Made by a program: the position numbers and the translations under genes. From Pocillopora verrucosa (Eukaryota > Cnidaria > Anthozoa > Scleractinia > Pocilloporidae), in the NCBI RefSeq assembly GCF_036669915.1, contig NC_089312.1, positions 632,301 through 696,300 on the forward strand: DNA of 64,000 bases, read 5' to 3'. Numbering within the stretch: the stretch's first letter is position 1; each line of letters begins with the position of its first letter. Under the pieces are notes generated by a model, which was given only the letters and a program-made list of their open reading frames with translations, was not told where the DNA came from and did not search any database. Below, piece by piece: positions 38,500 through 49,368 of this stretch.

Positions 38500-39480
38500 A
38501 TTTATTGTAAGAAGTTTTGCTTCCGTGCGGAAACACTCCACGGATCATGCTATCGTAAGCATCCTGGATTTCAGTAAAGCCTTTGATACTGTAAATCGTA
38601 ATATCTTGATTGAAAAACTAGATTATTATGGCATTCGTGGTGTTACCAAGGATTGGTTCATCTCCTATCTTACCGACAGATATCAATATGTTTCCTTGGG
38701 GCAAACTGAGTCTGATCCTCATCCTGTCTCTTGTGGTGTTTCTCAAGGCTCAGTTCTCGGCCCGCTATCATTTCTTGTAGATGTAAATGATTTTAGTTAC
38801 TACTCTGAAATTCTAGATTTTCATTTATACGCAGATGATGCCAATCTGTTTTATAAACGCAAAAATCTTAAAGTCCTTGAATCCAAAGTAAACAATGAAC
38901 TAGTAAATATTCATACTTGGCTGACTTTTGTCATTTTCCACCCTCCACGAAGAAAGTTACCCTTTCATATCATACTCTCTTTAAATAGCATTAACTTAAA
39001 CCAAGAGTACTCAGAAAAAATATCTAAGTATTGTAATATATTCTAATTTATCTTACAAAAGTCAAGTACGCCACAATGCTGAAAAGATTAAGCGCAATAT
39101 TGGGAATCTTTCTAAACTTCGTTATTATGTGAATTCAGATATTCTGGTTAAACTATAGTATGCTTAATATATCCCTTCTTAACCTATGGTTTAATTTCTT
39201 GGAATTACACCTCTTCTTCAACTACCCAGCCTTTTTCCATTTCACAAAAGAGAGCTATACGAGTGTTGACTTTCGTGAGCATTCCAGTCCAATTTTCAAA
39301 TGCTTAAATATTGTTAAACTGTCTGACCTTGTTTTTCGTAATATCGCAGTCTTTATGTATAACTTTCACAATAGACGTCTGCCATCTGTGTTTGATACTT
39401 TCTTCACACAAGTTAATAAAAGATACATTTATAATACAAGAAGAGTCTGGAATGATCTTTTTGATCAAGAGTGAGTACAA
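38500..39480 (+). mobile_element. LINE (non-LTR) reverse transcriptase relic
   Basis: The frame at 38525-39046 reads STDHAIVSILDFSKAFDTVN, YGIRGVTKDWFISYLTDR, VSCGVSQGSVLGPLSF and LYADDANLFY, the standard palm motifs of Jockey/CR1/Rex-type reverse transcriptases (active-site YADD). After a frame change the C-terminal part continues near 39311-39470 with RNIAVFMYNFHNRRLPSVFD and YNTR, typical of cnidarian LINEs. The N-terminal endonuclease is absent and several shifts are present. It lies between the two broken GFP-like genes. Confidence 0.85.
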
Positions 39481-39484
39481 AGAA

Positions 39485-39600
39485 TCGTTCTGACGAAGGG
39501 CTGACGCTCGAAACGTCAGCTTTTTTTTACTCTTTACGGTGGCCAATTTACGTTTTCAACTCAGTTGTCAACACTAAATTACCTGCTGAGTACAATAAAG
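39485..39600 (+). repeat. Retroelement tail signature (GACGAAGGGC...GGTGGCCAATTTACG)
   Basis: TTCTGACGAAGGGCTGACGC, GAAACGTCAGC, then CTTTACGGTGGCCAATTTAC, CAACTCAGTTG. This is the reverse complement of the tail at 3716-3870 and 29235-29400, here directly after the LINE C-terminus. The tail may be shared between element types or may be a separate insertion. Confidence 0.65.
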
Positions 39601-40998
39601 ATTGTTTGATTGCTATCCTTAAAGGCCATTTTGAAAACGTTTCAATCCAGGTCACTTGATGTGATACGTCACACGTGTGTAAGGTAGTGAAAAGCGTCGT
39701 GTCAAGACCTGAACGTAACAATTTCGCCCTCCCTGTTCGGCTGCTGCCGGAATTTACCAGCGAAAAAAAAATTTTTTTCCAGTCTGACATAGGCCACCAT
39801 TTAGAGACTATGAACTACGAAGTGAAAAATTAAATAATGAAGGTTGAATAATTGAAAGGCGACGGATCGGTTCTCTGTATTCAGAGTCGCAGGTTATTTG
39901 CACGCCATTCTAAACAGCTGTAAAAAAAAAATATATTCCCATAATTTGTTCTTCCTAACCATTATCGAATCATATACTTATAAAGATATGTTTAGTCCAT
40001 GCCGAAAAGTGTTGGACTTTAGATTTTGTCCGGTGTATATCATTGTGACCTCAGGCCCATCGGTTCTGGAGTGAGCGTGACTGAGCGCTAAGTACTGTCG
40101 CGGATTATGGGAGGTCGCCATCTGGTTTCGTGAACGAAACTCTTCTTTCACGTTCCGGAAATGTCCAAGAATTATTCTTTTTTATTTTTTTTACGGAGAC
40201 TGCTGAATAGCACAAAGACTTTTTGCTGTTGTAACTTTCTGTTTATTTCCAAAAAAAATTTTAGGATTAAAAACCTTTTTAAAAGTAATCCTAGTATTTT
40301 TAGCGTAAAAGTGAAATTTACGGAGTATTCAGAAGAACCTTGATGATAGATCGGATAAAAACAACAACCAAATTAAAAGACCGAAATGGAATTTACCAAA
40401 CAGTAACAGCAATATCATGCAAAGTCTAGACAAGAGATAAATAAAGAATCTTTTTTAGAAACTGGATCGCAGCGGTACAATTAACGAAAATCCGTCACGC
40501 ACCTTTTTGAAATTGTCTATTAGACATACCTGTATTATACTTGTACAGACAAATATCCTTTATTTTGCCGTATGATAAGGCGTTTTTATTTTTGTCTATT
40601 AGACATACCTGTAGTATACTTGTAAAGACAAAAATCCCTTTATTTTGCAGTATGATGAGGCGTTCTTATCAAAACATTATTCACGTAGCAGACTTGTTCA
40701 ACTCCAGCTTCGACAGATACATCACGTAGTTGTATAATTTGCCTTATGGTTACATAATGCGGGGCGGAAACGGGTAAATTTTTTTAGGGTTGAATCCTCC
40801 AAACTGGTGCACGTAGTGGTGCATTTAAGTGGTTTTGGTTTCTTTAAGTCGAGCATTAGATAGCACAAGACAAAACAGAATTCAGGAAAGTGTCAAAGTG
40901 GGTCATTTGTAGTCTCAGGGCACTGCATTTCATAGCCGCGTAAATGCTCTTCCCGCTTAGCCAAGGGTAACGTCTATGGTTGTAAAGGGGATCTCAAG
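39601..40998. other. Intergenic, with one local tandem repeat
   Basis: Nothing coding is recognised apart from the two-copy repeat at about 40513-40680. Confidence 0.4.
40513..40680. repeat. Two-copy tandem repeat of about 84 bp
   Basis: TTGTCTATTAGACATACCTG, TACTTGTA(C/A)AGACAAA, CCTTTATTTTGC(C/A)GTATG and GGCGTT occur twice in a row with a few substitutions. Confidence 0.85.
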
Positions 40999-42460
40999 AT
41001 GTCTCATTCAAAGCAAGTAAGCGAATTGCAACTCGGTGATTACTCTTTTTTCGATCAATCAAGTTTTCAAACCTTATCGTTACACTAAACCATGTCATCG
41101 TAAAACTCCGCCTTGTAAACGATTTCGGCCTTAACTTGCCAATTCATTGAAACGTTGAATATCACCCACAAAGGTAGCGGTTCGAAAAATAATTACAAGG
41201 ATTGTCACTCGTCTGTCTCCCTTTCTTTTTATGTACGTAAGGGCTTTTCTTATGTACGTGGAAAACCCCGAAATGGACAACTCGCCAAAATGGGTTTTTT
41301 TCATCAAAGTAAGCGGTCAGATAACAGGCGATACGCTGTGGAAGTAAGGTGAGGTATTTTTATTGAGAAATTGACGTATTTGTTCAGTCCTTAGAGCGGT
41401 CGTACATATTCCCATACAAACTCTTATAATTCCGCCATGACTGTTATTGCGCAAGATGATCTTATCACAGCTTGGGCTGCCTGTGGGTAGAATAAAAAAT
41501 TTCTTACACAGCTGCTCATTTATGTTTTACTCATGTTGCGTTCTGAAATGTGTTTTACTCAGAGGCAACACTCTCGTGCACAAAACCAATTTTCAAAGAG
41601 GCAACTTTCCCATCGACGGGCCTGTCATGCAAAACAGGACGCATGGCTGGGAACCAACCTCGGAGAAAATGACACCCTGTGAAGGAATAATTAGGGAAGA
41701 CACTATCATGTACCTGATGGTTGAAGGAGGGAAATTGCTGAATTGTCGATATAAAAACAATCAAAGGTAATTACGTTGGCTTCGACTGCTGTGTACAGAC
41801 ATGTATCTGACTTAATCTTAATGCGTTTCCCTCCCGAGTCCCTAAAAAGTCACCAACTGTTATGTAACTTTGTAGTATAAATTCAGTCCATTGTTATGAA
41901 ATTACGTAATAAGAAGCGGCGAACTTAACTTCTTGAAGGTGTTGACAGTGATAGGAAATTCTCACTATTCCATAGAAATATGAATTTCATTCCTGAGGTT
42001 GAAACGCTACCTATCGACGAAAGAGTCGATCGAAATATTGTCTGAACTAAATGAGAAAATGACTGTTGGGTGACACATGCATCGTTGAAGGACAAACTAT
42101 GGGTTGGCGAAATATATTTAGAAGCAGTGTATTCGAATGTTGAAAGTCGCCTCCGAGATTTGCTCGTTCTTTCATTGTCCTAAATTCGCTAAAAATTTCC
42201 GAATTTTGTGATCATTACTTTTCAATAGCATCGAATTACATAATTGCCAAGCTTGATAAAGCTTCAGTTGTGGACACTTCTCAGATTTTATTTTGATCGC
42301 TTACAATCATGATTTCAGCTCGAACGCACTGTTAAGAAATTGTTACCTAGGCTTAGAACATAAGTTGAAGACTCAATAACTACACATCTCATTTCCACGA
42401 GAAAATCACGGATCGTTCTTAATTTTTTTATTACCACCCAGCCATTTTCGCTGTCAAGAA
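40999..42460 (+). pseudogene. GFP-like gene, broken copy B (exon 1, exon 4 and a stub of exon 5)
   Basis: Exon 1 is 40999-41016, ATG to SHSKQ followed by gtaagc. Exon 4 is 41563-41766 and open ([20 protein letters not shown] ... MYLMVEGGKLL), six bases shorter at its 5' edge than in the intact genes. Exons 2 and 3, including the chromophore, are missing: only about 550 bp separate the two exons. The intron after exon 4 still matches that of the intact genes (for example AATTTCCGAATTTTGTGATC), but ends in a deletion that enters exon 5 at CCACCCAGCCATTTTCG, after which similarity stops. It is opposite in orientation to the other copies. Confidence 0.85.
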
Positions 42461-42499
42461 AGCTAGTAATCGTGGCAATTAATTGCACTTCTTAGCAAT

Positions 42500-44480
42500 T
42501 TGGAAACGGGCCCTCGGTATCGATTTAAGGTGTATTACAACGAGGTTGATGTACATCAGCTTAAAGATGAGAACAGCCAGTTGAGGGGAGAAAAAATAAA
42601 ATTAGAAGAATCGTTGGTACAGGAGAAGGCAAAGCGATTGCGAGTGGATAAAAAATCCCGAGAAGCTCTCGAGAAAGCTGAGAAGAAAGGGGCCTTCTAA
42701 AATAACAAATTTATTCAGTTGGCCAAAAAGTGATTACAAATGGGGAAAAAAAGGTAGAGGCCCAGCTAAGAAGACGTTTAATGACTATTCCAAGCACCAT
42801 CAAAAGAGTAGTAGTTGCCAAACTGCACTCTCCTTTCTTGGGCTGTACAGTTTTGTTGCAACCAAAATTGAAGTCCACAACACTGAGACTAATCAATATG
42901 AAACTTTCAATCTTGTTGGAGAGGGAGAGCTGCCATTTACAGAGTCTGATCCAAAGGGCCTTAATAATGATGATATTGATAACATAAATATGTGTCTCTA
43001 CCTTAAAGATAAATTCATTATTTCAAATGAGGCCTGGCATGAAATTGCCATTAAGGCTAATGATCTCCCCAATATATATTCCATCAAGAAGCAGATTAAT
43101 GAGCTAAACAGTAAATGGAACTTGAAACCAACACCAGGAGATGCTGAAGTTGTTCAGTCAGGATTTGCAGAAAGCTTGCAAGAGCACATTGTTAGGCTTC
43201 AGAAGAATGGAGAAATCAATGATGGAGAAACTATTAAGATCAAGCTTAGTGGTGATGCTACAAATATTAGAAAGGGGCTTACAGTTGTCGACTTCACTTC
43301 TACTATTCTCCATGAAAAGGATGTGGCAATGGGTGTGAAGGGAAATTATATACTTGCTGTTATAAAAACTACAGAGACATATGATAATCTGAGAGACAGC
43401 CTAGCAGACCTTCAAATGGAAATGTCAAACTTAAAGGAGATGAGTGCAAATAATTGCACCTATAAAATTGAATACTTTTTAGATGGAGATTTGAAATTGT
43501 TAGCACTGGTATGTGGTTTAGGCAGGGCAAATGACGATTATGCTTGTGTGTGGTGCAAGTGTCCCAGGGAGCAACGGTGGGACACAAGCAAAACATGGTC
43601 AATTAATGACCCCAAATTTGGTGCTAAAACTGTCACCAAAATAGCAAGGTTTTCCACTGGAAAGAAATTAAACTGTAAGGCGCAACCATTATTTGGTTTT
43701 GTATCTATGGACCATGTCATCATAGATACATTACATTTTTTTTCTGAGGATTTCAGATGTTTTGATTGACTTTTTCATAAGAGAGCTGAGAAGAAGTGAT
43801 GCTATTGAGAAAAAAAACCTCTGATGGATTCCCAAGGGATCAATATGAACACATGGCATGTTATGAAGAATTTATCAAAAGTATGGGAATCACTTTTAAT
43901 TTTAGAATCAACAAAGAGAGCAAAAAGCTGGAATATAGAGATCTTACTGAACCAGAAAAGTTGAAACTCTTCCAGAATATAAACATTCCAACCTATGCTT
44001 GTCCCTCATTGCAGTCAAAACAAAGACATACAAGTGATCTGGGCTAAATTTATGGACATAATTGGTGATTTGAAGCTAGATTTTACATCTGAAGAGGGTA
44101 TTCTTGAACTGCAAAGAAATATCAAATCATGGTTTGAACACTTTCTCAAAGTTTACCAAGCAAAAGATGTCACTCCCTACATGCATGCACTATGTTATCA
44201 TGTTCCTGAGTTCCTGTAACTTTATCAGAACATAGCATATTACACACAGCAAGGCTTGGAAAAATACAATAGTAGAGCTTCTAAAGATTTCTTCAGATCC
44301 CCAAATCACAAAGGGGTTGATGCCCTCAAACAACTGTTTCTGAAGAAAAACAGGATTCAGTTCCTGGAGGCAGCAGGTTATGAAAGGGTTAAGAACACCT
44401 ACAATGATGAGCTTGTATTCAATGATTGGACTTCTTTGTCCCAGCCAATACTTAATAGTTCCTGGAATTACATAGGAAAA
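42500..44480 (+). pseudogene. Transposase-like gene, copy 1 (degenerate; KDZ-like by inference)
   Basis: A charged coiled-coil-like N-terminus (42500-42700: VHQLKDENSQLRGEKIKLEE) is followed after frame changes by a long frame at 42990-43769: GETIKIKLSGDATNIRKGL, NYILAVIKTTETYDNLRDSL, YKIEYFLDGDLKLLALVCGL, NDDYACVWCKCPREQRWD, SMDHVIIDTLHFF. It continues in other frames at 43770-44047 and 43995-44219 (LQRNIKSWFEHFLKVYQ, PYMHALCYHVPEF) and ends near QQGLEKYNSRASKDFFRS, KNRIQFLEAAGYERV. The SGDAT and IDTLHFF acidic residues could be the first two of a DDE/RNase H-like triad, and CVWCKC is a probable zinc site. Family assignment is inference. At least four breaks are present, so no protein is expected. 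Confidence 0.65.
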
Positions 44481-44925
44481 ATCTCCAGCTACATTTAAAA
44501 TTCTTTCATCCCACTTCAGCCCCAGATATGAATCAGGCACCCTATTTGACTCCAACTGGTAAACCATCTTCCCTCTTTGAAGAACGCCGAGCAAAACACT
44601 CCCAAGACCTTCCATGAAAATATATTGGTCAACATTAAGGTCTATGTTTATATCAGGGTCCTCTCGCCGTCCAGACCAAAGCTTTTTCTTTATATCACGA
44701 ACAAGTTGGCCATGGAACGATTCTTTTCTATCCTCTAGAGAGTTTTCCGAGGGAATGAACAGCTTTTCGCTGCGAACAAACGGAAAATATCCAGATCCTC
44801 TATCGGCCCTGAAGGGTGTCCGTCCATCGAAGCATGTGCTATAGCCAACGTAATGAATTTTCAACCTCTCTTGTTGATTTTGACAACCTCCCTGATCTCA
44901 ATATCATACAGTTTTGTATCTTTCT
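44430..44925 (-). pseudogene. Chromo-barrel (MRG/Tudor-knot)-like reading frame, copy 1
   Basis: Minus strand: KLYDIEIREVVKINKRG, then a stop/frame change at AGAGGTTGAAAATTC, then KIHYVGYSTCFDGRTPFRAD, SLEDRKESFHGQLVRDIKK, GRREDPDINIDLNVDQYIF, KWDERILNVAGDFSYVIPGT and KYWLGQRSPIIEYKL. The start matches the chromo-barrel pattern (L-Y-D-x-(E/D)-(V/I) ... K-(V/I)-H-Y-x-G-(Y/W) ... D-E-W). The aromatic-cage Trp position is Arg here. After IEYKL the frame stays open only as the antisense of the transposase-like gene. The shared frame break and many replacements relative to copy 2 argue that it is no longer constrained, though an intact family member elsewhere is likely. Its function is unknown to me. 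Confidence 0.6.
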
Positions 44926-45748
44926 ATCGTGGATTCGCCTTTCTAACGGGGGTGTATGTTAAGTACTTATTGTAAAATCGCTTTGCTTCTTTATTTCCCT
45001 CTTTGACCTGTCCGCCATTTTGAAAATTCGCAACGGAGAGCATGCGCATTACTTAGGGTTAGTGGTCGCGTACACCTGGAACCGAGAAAAACAAATGTTC
45101 GTCGCGCTGGGGAAAGAGTTTGATATGTTTTATTTCCAAAAATATTTGATTCGTACAGAGACTTGTTAATAACTTAATTATACCAGTTCTAATTTAAAGG
45201 AGAAAGTTATGAGAATGAAATAAAAGTTGTCTATACCACGAAGCATGCCTTCACTGTTTAGAATGGGATTCCTAAAGCTTTTTAAGCATGTATTCGAGTA
45301 TCTTATGACGATAGGCCCGCCACCCACCCCTCCCCGTGCTATACTGTTTTCACTCAGCGGCTTGTCAAAGGTCACCATGGTTTATGATGTGGCGATCGCT
45401 TCCTAATCATCGTTCTTGTCGATCCGAAAATCAAAATACCAGCGTGATATTGCCTCGAATATGAAGCAGTTATGTAATTTGATTCGTACTTAACATTCGA
45501 GTCGAAGCCTGAGTGGCACAGGTTATTTCTTACGGTGGAATCGACGAGGGGAACTCGAACACCAGTTGTAGTGTTTGAATTGTTGGAAGAAATGGTCGCA
45601 TGAGAATGTAGGAATGGTAAGTTTAACGAACAATTTCAAATTTTGCGCTTGAATTGAAAGTAAAGTTCATTTGAATGTATTTCTGACGGTTTTAGATCTA
45701 CCTGCTTGATTTATATCGGCTACGCTTCATGTTTACAAGTCCCTCAAA

Positions 45749-46527
45749 ATGGCAGCCAAACTTGGAGATTGCCGAAAATTAGGTAAGTTCACGGAGATAT
45801 AAAGTTTTCGTAGAGTTGGGCCGCACAGTTTTTTTTCCGTAATTACCTTTTTTATGGCACCTACTTTCTAGCTATGCTAGTTGGATCAGTTAAGAACGCC
45901 TCACTTTTTCAAAAATTTACCTTGAATCTGATCGGTTTTTGCGTGTGTGACTTAAGCGAACAGATAAGGTGTCAAAGGTGTCATTCAAGTCTTCCTGTTT
46001 GCTTGGCTGAAACGTGATGTTCACGAAAGTCGCCTCGATAGATAAGATAGAGTTAATATACATGGCTGTGGTATTTGTTTCTTTAAGAGTTCCGTAGTTT
46101 TTTGTAAATTTTCCTCCAAAGTTGTCTTAAATTAAAGTCTTGAAAAGTGTCACGACAAGCCTCTCTCGAGTGAAATTTAATTTCCATAAAACTGTGAAAA
46201 ATACAGAGATCCGATCAAACGGATTGTGGTTTTTCTATAGGTACATGAATGTCTTATAACACACAAGAAATGAGCGAAATCCGTGTCTCAAGCAAAATCG
46301 ACCGGACCGCTCTTACAGAGACACTATCTTAAAGTGTCTAAACTACTTGGACCTTGCACTTCTAGTAGCGTTTCGGAAACCACGAGTACTAGCAGTGAAC
46401 TTTTGGAAGGTGAAAGCAGTGTGCGTGGAATGTTAGATCAGCTGAATTCTGGAATGTTCTTGGATTGCAATGTAAACGTTAATGTCAACTGCAAAGAATG
46501 ATTATTCTTATCCTGGAAGTCAATAAA
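45749..46527 (+). pseudogene. Small unrecognised gene, copy 1 (frameshifted)
   Basis: A first exon candidate at 45749-45782 (MAAKLGDCRKL, then gtaagt) precedes an exon near 46247-46500, which starts after TTTTCTATAG. In unit 2 this exon is open from MSYNTQEMSEIR to VNVNCKE; here a TA dinucleotide is missing (ACACTATCTTAAAG versus ACACTATATCTTAAAG), so the frame stops after about 26 codons. The rest resumes in another frame (LEGESSVRGMLDQLNSG). Poly(A) signal AATAAA at 46522. No family recognised. Confidence 0.5.
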
Positions 46528-47163
46528 CATTTGTTCAAGGACTGCATTCTTTTGGAAATTGATTTCCAAACACACGTGTTTGGATATCCTAACGTGTGTT
46601 TGGATATCTAATCACGTGTGTCTGGATCTGTTCTTTACCGAGTATCAAGGAGTATCTATGTGAATCAAATGAGGCCTTACGCATTATTAATGAGTTCGAG
46701 AAAACCTGTTCACATACTTGTGCAATATTTTGAAAGACTGGAAGACAAACTTCTTTATCTCTGTGCGGCCATGTAATATCCTCTATTTCATACTCGAAAT
46801 CTTTCTCTTGCTCGAAATTTTAAAATCCTATCGGCCAAAGCAAGGAATTTGCGAATTGACTTTATTGAGGTGATACGAATCTTGGTTCGATAATGGAGGT
46901 AATCTCGCTCAATAGGTCCAGTAAGGGAAGAGTATATTAATAAAGTTGAAATCAAAGTTGAAATCAAAATTACGTAATCATCATAGGTCAATGTAGGAAA
47001 AATTTGGGCCTTGACAACTGTGAAGCGAACTTTACGCACTCTCTGCAAGCAACGAATAATAAAAGCAGGGATTTGGTTCGTTTCCTTTCATAACTCCTCA
47101 TAATCAATCGAAAGTTTAAAGACATGTAAAACCGACGAACAATTGAGGTTGAAAACGCTCTTC

Positions 47164-47169
47164 TTTATT
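47164..47169 (-). terminator. Poly(A) signal of GFP-like copy C
   Basis: AATAAA on the minus strand about 60 bp after the stop; conserved in copy D at 55439-55444. Confidence 0.7.
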
Positions 47170-47226
47170 CATCTCATGTTTTTATACAAGAGGGACTCGT
47201 ACTGATACTGACAAACCCGGTAATCC

Positions 47227-49258
47227 TCAAACCTCGAGGACTCTTGCCACGGCATGTTCTTCTAGTTGAAACTTCAAACCTTCCTTATCAAGGTTGGTTT
47301 TTACAAGGCGAAGATCCACAAAATGGCTCGGTGGCATCTCGTGTATCACTTTCTTGGCCCTGGAGGAAAAAAAATCAAGAATGCTCCGTGATTTCTCGCT
47401 GAAATAGGAAGTATAGATATTGAGTCATCTACTCCGACGCCCTGGTAACCACAAAGATGAAGACAGTTTCCAAACAGTGCGTTCGAGTTGTAATTATGAT
47501 CGTAAGCGATCAGAATAATTTCAGAGAAATGTCCACAAATGGACCTTTATCCAGCTTTGCAGTTTTGTAATCCGATGCTGTTGAAAAGTTATGATCACAA
47601 AATTCGGAAATTTCAGTGAATTTGACAAATGAAGAAACGTGCAAACCTCGGAGGTGACTCTAAACTGTCGGGTGCACTGCTTCTGAATATATGAGTTATG
47701 TTCGCCGCTTCTTAGGACGTAATTTCATAACAATGTACTGAATTTATACTACAAAGTTACATAACAGTTGGTGCCTTTTTGGGGACTAGGGAGGGAAACC
47801 CATTAAGATCAAGTCAGATACAAGTCTGTACACAGCAGTCGAAGCCAACGTAATTACCTGTAGTTGTTTTCATATCGACATTTCAGCATTTTCCCTCCTT
47901 CGACCAAAAGGTACATGATAGTATCTCCCTTGATTGTTCCATTACAAGGAGTCATTTTCTCCGAGGTTGGTTCCCAGCCAAGCGTCTTGTTTTGCATGAC
48001 AGGCCCGTCGATGGGAAAGTTGCCTCCTTGGAAATTGGTCTTGTGAACAAGAGTGTTGCCTTTGAGGCTGTCAAAGTAGGAAGCATTTCAGAACGCAAAA
48101 TGAATAAAACATACATTTTGAATCCACCTTACGAGGTAAAAAGATTTTAATGGAATAAAAACCTCTAAATCAACAGGTTAGATTACTATGTTGAAAGAAA
48201 AATTAGCCTAAAAGGAAGAAAGTAACGAATGTAAAAAAATTAGGTCAATTTGTACAAACTAAGTGTTGTCTGATTAATTTTTGTTAATTTTTTGCCGTAT
48301 TACTGCACTTTTGATGCTTCCATGATGATATTCGTCATGGAAATCCGTCGTGAATTTTCACTTTTTCACATCGAGCCCAAATCTTTGTGTAGTGTTGTTG
48401 TTTTTGTGTAGTGTTGTTGTTTTTGTGTAGTGTTGTTGTTTTCGATAACTCAAAGATCTTTGTCCAATCTGCAAGTTAAAAAAGCTGATTAACAGCTAAA
48501 TAGTAAGTAATTACTCACCTCATTTCCACGGTGGCCGTGGCACTCCCTCCATCTTCAAATGTTAATTTCCTGTCGTATGTTAGACCCTCGGGAAATGCTT
48601 GCTTAAAATAGTCAGGAATACCAGCAGGATACTTCATAAAACATTTGAATCCATACTTCAAGGTCGGTGCCACTATGTCAACGGCAAATGGAAGGGGTCC
48701 ACCCTTTGTAACACGGAATGTCCCCGTTTGTTTGCCTCTGAAATATTCAGATGGATAGGATTTTCGACATAGTATTCTTTTATTAATGAAATCACCAGCA
48801 TATGACTCTTTTGGTGCGTTTTCATCACATAAGTGACTTGCGTACAATGACTTCTGGACGAGTTACTATATGAAGCTTAGATTTATAAACTCCTTTTTCC
48901 AAGACAGCCATAAGCAGATGGCACAAACGGCCGCAGGAAACATAACTGAAATAACCAAGTTTGCTTTGGTTAGACCAGCAATGCATCCACGCAAAAGGAC
49001 AATTTACAGGTTGATCGTTATTTGACATAAACTTACTCGTAAGGTTTGCCGGTGCCTTCTCCTTCGATGGTGAACGCATGACCATTTACACAGCCCTCCA
49101 TAAGCCATGTCATCTTCATGGTATCAGCTAAAACCTGAATATTGGAAGAACATTATCAAAAACCGTCAGGAGAAAAAGATTTTCTGGAGAGGCACTTAAC
49201 CCGCCTATTCTGTTAGCCATGTAAACTGCAATTCACTTACATATTTTGAATGAGACAT
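47227..49258 (-). CDS. GFP-like fluorescent/chromoprotein, copy C (complete, 5 exons, 225 aa)
   Basis: GFP-like proteins form an 11-stranded beta-can with an autocatalytic chromophore and give corals their host pigments. Exons: 49258-49241, 49134-49037, 48737-48519, 48067-47858, 47359-47227; 678 nt, 225 residues plus stop, phases consistent. The start MSHSKY is the first ATG and matches coral relatives. Family blocks: [84 protein letters not shown]. The chromophore tripeptide is Lys66-Tyr67-Gly68, and the maturation residues Arg95 (TYDRK) and Glu215 (QLEEHAV) are present. A Lys-Tyr-Gly chromophore is known from the Zoanthus yellow protein zFP538; emission colour here cannot be read from sequence. 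A minus-strand TATAAA lies about 105 bp upstream and AATAAA about 60 bp past the stop. Confidence 0.96.
48382..48441. repeat. Three-copy 19-bp repeat in intron 3 of GFP-like copy C
   Basis: TTTGTGTAGTGTTGTTGTT occurs three times in tandem; copy D has only a single related TTTGTGTAGCGTTGC at the same intron position, so the expansion postdates the duplication. Confidence 0.9.
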
Positions 49259-49362
49259 CTTAAAATCTGCTTCACAAAGTCGAGCAACGAGCACTGTTAC
49301 CGCCTAAGAGGTATGTCCTGCAACTGTACCAAACTGATGGCGAGCCTCCCTGGTTTGCCAAA

Positions 49363-49368
49363 TTTATA
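49363..49368 (-). promoter_or_regulatory. TATA box of GFP-like copy C
   Basis: Minus strand ACTGTATAAATTTGGC, about 105 bp before the ATG; identical element at the same distance before copy D. Confidence 0.65.

Noticed and set aside
44190-44430. Extension of the minus-strand chromo-like frame beyond IEYKL
   Set aside because: It is the antisense of the transposase-like C-terminal region (KNRIQFLEAAGYERV), so the open frame there is most likely a shadow.
45178-45378. Minus-strand 66-codon frame conserved in both units (also at 53216)
   Set aside because: Conservation is explained by the recent duplication; no motif or splice context.
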